Below, piece by piece: positions 58,697-64,000 of a stretch of 64,000 bases of DNA (position 1 is its first letter; each line of letters opens with the position of its first letter). A model generated the notes under the pieces. That model was not told where the DNA came from and did not search any database. It saw nothing but the letters and a program-made list of their open reading frames with translations. Both the position numbers and the translations under genes were made by a program. The stretch is from Porphyridium purpureum (lineage: Eukaryota > Rhodophyta > Bangiophyceae > Porphyridiales > Porphyridiaceae): NCBI GenBank assembly GCA_008690995.1, contig VRMN01000009.1:248001-312000 (forward strand), written 5' to 3'.

Positions 58697-59149
58697 TCAG
58701 GTGTTTACATTTGCTTCCTCGTCTTGGCTCCGGCGTATGGATGCGGCCATTGCGCCGTTTATCTGCAAACCGAGGCGAAATACGAGCCAGGCGCACAAAA
58801 GACCACCAACATTCCCCAGGACATCTTCAAACCCAAATGCATGTTGCTCGGATAGAAGCGCTTGTAAGATCTCGGTGCTAGACGCGTATCCGAAAGCGAC
58901 GCAACGCGCATACACACGCGCGCTCGGTTTGCCAGAAAACCAGAATCGCAAAGCGAACTCGATCAAAATCCCGATAAAAAAGAACGCGAGTGCGTGAAGT
59001 GCGACATGATGCCGCGGCACGATGGGAAACCGATCGAGCAAATTAGGAAGCCACGCATCTTGCATGATCAGTGCCACAGGGAAGAGCAGCGCGAATACGA
59101 GTACACCAACGCCAACCAGAGCTTTTACAGCAAGCTGTTGGTGGCACAT
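58697..59149 (-). CDS. VanZ-like small membrane protein
   Basis: The product is 150 residues with four hydrophobic segments (about 7-30, 45-68, 78-98, 103-128). The pattern FEDVLGNVGGLLCAW near the last segment matches the VanZ-like signature (D..N..G), a broad family of unknown function. Its ATG at 59149 lies 25 bp inside the end of the UraD frame on the same strand. A later ATG at 59065 would remove the first segment. Such overlap is unusual for nuclear genes. Confidence 0.65.
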   Translation of the reverse strand: MCHQQLAVKALVGVGVLVFALLFPVALIMQDAWLPNLLDRFPIVPRHHVALHALAFFFIGILIEFALRFWFSGKPSARVYARCVAFGYASSTEILQALLSEQHAFGFEDVLGNVGGLLCAWLVFRLGLQINGAMAASIRRSQDEEANVNT

Positions 59150-59745
59150 CGTTTTCCGCGCGGGCTCCCCACGTGAGCATGTCCAAGATCGATGAGGAGC
59201 TTTTCCAGACGAAGAAGCATAATCGCCTCTTGCTCGGCTTTAGCAATTTCGAGCTCACGCTGTTTTGAGTTCCTAAGCCTTGTCGTAAGTTGTTCAGTCA
59301 TGTAGGCGGGTGATTTCCCCGAAGCGCAGATGAGGAATACGAAGCCAAACTTTGCGAAATACTCATCGTTCTTGAGCTGAAGCTCACGTACTAGCTGTAT
59401 GTCCTGGGTTTCGAGCACCGTCGCCTGCTCGCCTTCCGACCAGCTCTGGGAAAGCTTGTCCGCGTGTTTGTTGCTCTCACCTTTTCTCTCGCCAATCCTC
59501 GGGTGCGCTTTGATTGCTTCAAGCACGTCTGCCTCGGACGCTTTCTGCCACTGGAGCTGGGCGCACTCAAACAACTGGTCCGCAGAAAGGAAGGGACGCC
59601 CCTCAGCAAGCGTGTTCGCCCAAGCTGTGCAGCGGCAGCAGGACAGTAAGGCGTCGCGCACCTCGTTTTCGGGCAGCACGTTGTCGAGCACGGTGATCCC
59701 GCGGTGCAGCCGGAACGGATCTTTACTGTCCGCGGCCTCAGCCAT
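59125..59745 (-). CDS. uraD: OHCU decarboxylase (UraD)
   Basis: The product is a 206-residue 2-oxo-4-hydroxy-4-carboxy-5-ureidoimidazoline decarboxylase, which converts a uric acid breakdown product to S-allantoin. Seen: CTAWANTL, the catalytic His81 in AHPRIG, SEGEQ, and the conserved KFGFVFLICASGKS, then IMLLRLEKLL at the end. The frame opens at a TTG at 59829; the ATG at 59745 is the first. The C-terminal extension after the family end is short (HAHVGSPRGKRC) and ends in SLL, which could be a peroxisomal targeting signal of type 1 only loosely. It shows that the organism degrades urate beyond uricase. Confidence 0.92.
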   Translation of the reverse strand: MAEAADSKDPFRLHRGITVLDNVLPENEVRDALLSCCRCTAWANTLAEGRPFLSADQLFECAQLQWQKASEADVLEAIKAHPRIGERKGESNKHADKLSQSWSEGEQATVLETQDIQLVRELQLKNDEYFAKFGFVFLICASGKSPAYMTEQLTTRLRNSKQRELEIAKAEQEAIMLLRLEKLLIDLGHAHVGSPRGKRCATNSLL

Positions 59746-60434
59746 TGACGGAAGCGAAGGCACGACGACGCGTGGTCCCGGGGCGCGCGCGGTGCTTGGA
59801 CAATCGTGAAGACGACGGCTTGCTCCCAAAGCGCCACTGTGTTCACCGACGCCTCCCTTGGCGCTGCCGAGCGTGCGTCGAAGCCTGCCTCACGCGGGCG
59901 CTTGTTTATCAGCGTGTCTGTTGGCGCGCGCAGACTGAGCGTCCACGTCACCGACTTACACTGTGCTTCGGAGCGGCGGAAACGGGCGACTGTGCGCCGC
60001 AGCGCTGGCGTGGGTTGGGTTCGCAGGGGACGAATCTCCAGGATTGCCGGGAGCCAGACGGAAAATGGCGGCGCGGCGCCGTCTCGCGCATAACACCCGC
60101 AGGAGCGGCGACGCTATGCTCGGCCGCCGCCGCGAATCTGTGATGAAGTAAGGATGCCAAACGAGCGCGATCGCACAGAGTCGCTGAGGAGGCGCGCACG
60201 ACGAACGGGAGAGCTGCGTTCGGTTGCAGGAACAAGGATCACTCAATGCAAACCGCGGAAGAAACTGCTGCAAACACTGGCACCCTTTATTTATGAACAA
60301 GAAAAGCCGCAACAATCCTCAAGCCTCACGGGCGAGTGGCGCGGAACAATTCACACATCGTAGAACGGCGAGCCCGGCACAGTCACACGACATCTATATC
60401 TATCTCAAGTACGAAGAGTCACGCGGTCCACCGG
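59746..60434. other. Intergenic region, nothing recognised
   Basis: This is 689 bp of GC-rich DNA upstream of UraD, ending at the next gene's stop. Only short frames occur, and no octamer is present. Confidence 0.45.
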
Positions 60435-61004
60435 CTATATCTGCTCAAACATGGGATCGTCCATACACTCCCGCTGTCTGCGAGCGCTGATGAGCGCTCG
60501 TCTGGCGATGGCGGCCTCAAATCGTGCAAGCCTCTCAACGACGTCCCGACGTTCCTCCTGGCTCAAATCCTCTTCGAGCAAGTCGTGCATGTGTTGGATG
60601 CGAGATACCAAAATGGACGAGCGCGAGTCGGCAACTTTTCCCGAATTTGAGCGCTCGGGGACTGAGCACCCGAGGAAGGACGTCACGGATGATTCACCGC
60701 TTTCTGTTGAGGACGCTCGACAGCTGTCATCGGATTGCGATTGTTCCGAGTGTTCGGACTGGTCGAGCTCGCTCTCTTGCTCATGCGCGGAACTGGTCCC
60801 TAATCGCATGCGCATGCTATCTAGCGTCGACGAAAAGACCTCCGGCACCTCGTGCGTCTGGCTAAACTGAAATGATGTGACGGCGGGCGCGTTCTTGAGC
60901 TTCTCCTGGCGTACTACGTTCATCGTATGAACAAAGCACCAGCGCTCTGTCTGGAGGTGCTTTGCGTGCGCGTCTGTCATGGTAGTTGGCCCGTGCGGCA
61001 ACAT
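60435..61004 (-). CDS. Hypothetical acidic, Ser-rich protein
   Basis: The product is 189 residues from the ATG at 61004 (or 181 from 60980). The middle is acidic and Ser/Glu/Gln-rich (HEQESELDQSEHSEQSQSDD), probably disordered. The C-terminal 60 residues form likely helices (IQHMHDLLEEDL, VVERLARFEAAIARR). I do not recognise a family. The frame starts at a TTG at 61025, which is not credible here. Confidence 0.55.
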   Translation of the reverse strand: MLPHGPTTMTDAHAKHLQTERWCFVHTMNVVRQEKLKNAPAVTSFQFSQTHEVPEVFSSTLDSMRMRLGTSSAHEQESELDQSEHSEQSQSDDSCRASSTESGESSVTSFLGCSVPERSNSGKVADSRSSILVSRIQHMHDLLEEDLSQEERRDVVERLARFEAAIARRALISARRQRECMDDPMFEQI

Positions 61005-64000
61005 TGTCAGCGTCTCTCGATGCAAAGCTTGTCTTCCTACTGCTGCTGCTGCTGCCTTAGATGTTTTCCTTGTTTGTCACTGCTACGCAAGTTGTCCCTC
61101 TCTCCCTCGGCGCTCGCATCCCGCAAACCTGTGGGGCCCTTTATATACTTGCGCATGGGTCGGCACAGGCACTGGCTAGTGCGCAAACCCAATCTGCGAA
61201 AGGGCCGAGTTTGCGTGCTGTGGGTTAATATCAAATGAAAGGCGGTTCCCCTGGTTTCTGGTGGCGGGTTCCCTTCTAGGTGGCGGGCTCCCCTAATCCC
61301 CGCACCGCCATGTCATCACGACATGCGATTGAATTCCTCATATCAAAGTGGCTGCAAAATCTGCCAAGGCTGCGAGGGGCAACCGCACACGACTTTCAGG
61401 CCCGAGTGAGCGCCGCGCTCGGTAGGCCAACTCGGCGCATGATCCCTGTCAAGGCTGACGGCGCCCGCACACTGCGGAATGGCCGGGTGGGCCCCGGTGG
61501 CATTTGGCGCGCCCACGGAGTGATTTCGAATGCGGGCCCCTTTTCGCGGGGCCGCGCCGTGCGTATCCTAACCCGGACTTTGTTGGCTGGGGCCGTGCGT
61601 CGCCCGGCGTTTCTATCGACGGTCGGTCGGCTCCCCGTCATCGGAAAGTCGGGTACCCGCCCTTTCAGGATCATGAGCAAGTGTCGCCGTGGGTTGCGTG
61701 CGATACGGACAGATTGTGCGACTGCCCAGGGTTGGAATCAGCCGAGTGATGGATCACGATCATGTCCTGCGGGCAAGTATCGATACGTACTTCGTGTCAT
61801 GTACCCGTCGTTCGATGGCGACTCCCTTCCAACACTTGGCTCGCGCCGTCCACGTGAGCACGTTGAGAGTGAGGCGTATTCTAACATGGCCTCTCAGCCA
61901 GGGACGACGCACAACGACCACTGGAATTCGGTTCGGCACCAGCTGCGTTTCAAGGGACGTGATGTTTTGCAGGATTTTCACTGTTGGGTGTAGAAACTAG
62001 TCGGGTACAAGGCCGGCTCACACAGCACAGATCGGCTGCTGGACGACTTCAAGTTCATGATCAACGCCAGCGACGCTTCTTCGTACTATGCCCTGATCTT
62101 GTGGCTTCATGAGGCGAAGGTCGGTGACCCGGAAATGATTAGCGACACGTCCCGTGTGCCCGCGAGCAACGCTTTCATGATCTACGACTGTTTTCAAATT
62201 CGCAGCTGTAGCAAAGGACGGCGTGGCGCTAAGTAATATCTGCGTTGTCAAGGAGCTGGGCTCGTGCAGCAATGGCGGCGAAGGCACCAATGACGGTGGC
62301 GTGGCTGACGCCAAATATGTTCTGTAGGTTGCGAATCGTGTGCGTTATTCGCCGGAAAATGAGAGCATCGACGTGACAAGTACGTTTACCGAATGCAGCC
62401 AAATCGCCTCTTGTTTGTTCATGGATAGTCGATCTGCATTGCTACCATTGCCGCCACGGGATAGCGTCGACATGTCGCCTCTCTGCTCGAGGGGCTGGCA
62501 GAGCTGAAGGCGTGGCTTTTGAATGTGGGGTTCGAGCCGTGCGTTTGTATCCGCCGGGGCCGGTTTGGTGGTGCAGGTTTACGTGGGTTGGGGGTGTTCG
62601 GCTCGGAGGACGATGCTGCTCGAGACTTGCGTCTGCGGTTTCGTGCAGTGTGACAGATTGGCGACACCTCCAGTATGAGCTTGCAATAGAAAATCGCATA
62701 GCTGCTTTGTGCGGCCACGCGCGAACGGATGGTGAATCCTGTTGGATCGTCCCGGTGAAGGACATCGCGGAAGTTTAAGCTCCGATATTTTGTGTGTTCC
62801 ATGCAGCGAAGGAGACCAAAATTCGGCAGTTCTTGAACCGTTGAGATTGCTTGCCATGAATCACCAATCTTTAATTACACGGACGCAGAGCTGACGGGCG
62901 ACCGATGGGCATTGATGGAGCAGTGACACGAGGGCGCGCGTGGAAGACTGGACAGCGAAGTTTACTTTTTCCAATATTATGGGTGAGAACAATGTTGACT
63001 CCATTGTCCCGGTTACGACAGGCGCGTGCAAAGGCACAGAGACGTCAGCACAGCACTTCCTATGATTATTTTTGCAGAGGACGCGTCAAGGCTACGCAAG
63101 AAAACTGCCTGACGAAACCGAGATGAGCCGTCCCCAGTTTATCATTCTTTCACCACAACTGGGCTAATGCATGCTCATCCCTCGCTGAATGGGCGCTGAA
63201 GTTTGGCACACCTTTGCACCGCAAACAGAGATCAAAGCATTTCTGTGATCGCTTCTCACGCGTAAGTTCGTGTTCGTACTGATCAGCCATATCCTGGGAT
63301 GTAGCCTGTTCGAAGCGCTGTCATCGTCGGACCAGATTGAGCACACACGACCAAAACGCGCAGCGCGTGCGGAACGACCAAGTCCAACCTGGGCAGCGGC
63401 ACGGTGTACAAATGTGGTGCTGCGGTTCGTGGTGCGGTCATGGTCCACGTTATCAACGGCGCAAAGAATCATTCCTTGTGTGGTTATGAAGCACTGGACA
63501 TATTGATGACCGCTCCGGTAGCAAGCTTGGTGTGCGGTCTCTCTCGACGCCACCGAACTGGGGGTTGGATCAGGCGTGTGCTTGCTCAACGGACGACCGT
63601 GTACAGATACTTTCACAGAGAAGTGATTTCACGGATACCACCGCTTTCACTGCCTTGCTGCTGCGTTTTCAGCACGGGCTTTTCAACGTGGCAAAGCGAA
63701 TCGTCTCGCTTCTTTATAATGACGTTTTCGCGACCCGCTCGGCGAAGCTGTAGAGGGCTCGTTTTTTGCAGGTGAATGGAATCAGATTGTTATGGCCGTA
63801 CCGTGAATAGATGGGATGCTGTTTCTTCTGTCCCGACGTGCTCGCCCTGCCAAACCAAGGGGCTCCGTCGAATGCACAAGGGAAACACAGCGTACACACC
63901 GAGTCTAGTGATGGGTAATTGATCGCCTACTTCACGGATTGGTGAAGAGAGCACTTTTTCGTGTAAACATGACCTTGCCTGCGTCTCGCTCGATGCGAAA
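61005..64000 (+). pseudogene. Decayed plus-strand coding relic of unknown family
   Basis: These 3 kb have no intact gene. From about 61.3 to 63.75 kb, short stretches on the plus strand have protein-like composition and conserved-looking residues, but in changing frames. This suggests one or more broken genes or a broken mobile element, with several breaks. I cannot name the family and do not reconstruct it. A gene rich in introns is an alternative reading. Confidence 0.35.

Overview
The window looks like nuclear DNA of a unicellular red alga, most likely Porphyridium or a close relative (inferred from gene content; I could not run a search). Supporting signs are compact genes read almost entirely as single exons, moderately high GC in genes, a mix of eukaryotic genes (kinesin-14, GSK3, Ski2, V-ATPase D, mitoribosomal proteins) with bacterial- or plastid-type genes (PurH, ArsS, DUF3082, DUF493, UvrD-type helicase, SatP-type acetate carrier), many N-terminal targeting-like extensions, and a copia-type LTR retrotransposon. 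Starts were moved to the first plausible ATG wherever the open frame began at GTG or TTG.

Layout. 0.2-7.1 kb: ArsS (arsenosugar radical SAM), a GATA zinc-finger factor, a 64-residue ORF, a DUF3082 membrane protein, an organellar cyclophilin and an unrecognised basic protein. 7.3-14.1 kb: Ski2 RNA helicase, then two mitoribosomal genes, mS29/DAP3 and bL21m, head to head. 14.2-22.8 kb: GSK3, PurH (ATIC), an ApaH-like phosphatase and an unrecognised Nudix-like protein. 23.4-31.1 kb: a coiled-coil protein with a probable terminal intron, kinesin-14, glyoxalase II and a SatP-type carrier. 31.1-43.7 kb: a gene-poor stretch holding one young, apparently whole copia-type element (33332..38303) beside about 4.5 kb of AT-rich, gene-free DNA. 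43.7-50.7 kb: a CAMKL kinase, V-ATPase subunit D, a lineage-specific protein with a 14-unit His-repeat and a duplicated HGVCP module, the small twin-CX9C mitoribosomal protein mS37, and an alpha/beta hydrolase. 50.8-61.0 kb: UvrD-type helicase, a small unknown, DUF493, pyruvate decarboxylase, a CE15-like esterase, a VanZ-like membrane protein overlapping UraD, and an acidic unknown. 61.0-64.0 kb: no intact gene, but scattered coding-like fragments of a decayed locus.

Joint themes. Three mitoribosomal genes occur in the window, two of them sharing one divergent promoter. PurH makes purines and UraD acts in their breakdown. Pyruvate decarboxylase and the SatP-type carrier fit fermentative and acetate metabolism. 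Ski2 and the ApaH-like phosphatase could both act in RNA turnover (inference).

The strongest non-gene signal is an octamer, CACTGTAC / GTACAGTG. By eye it occurs nine times, against about two expected by chance, and eight of the nine lie between genes, often about 100-200 bp before a start codon. I propose it as an undescribed promoter element.
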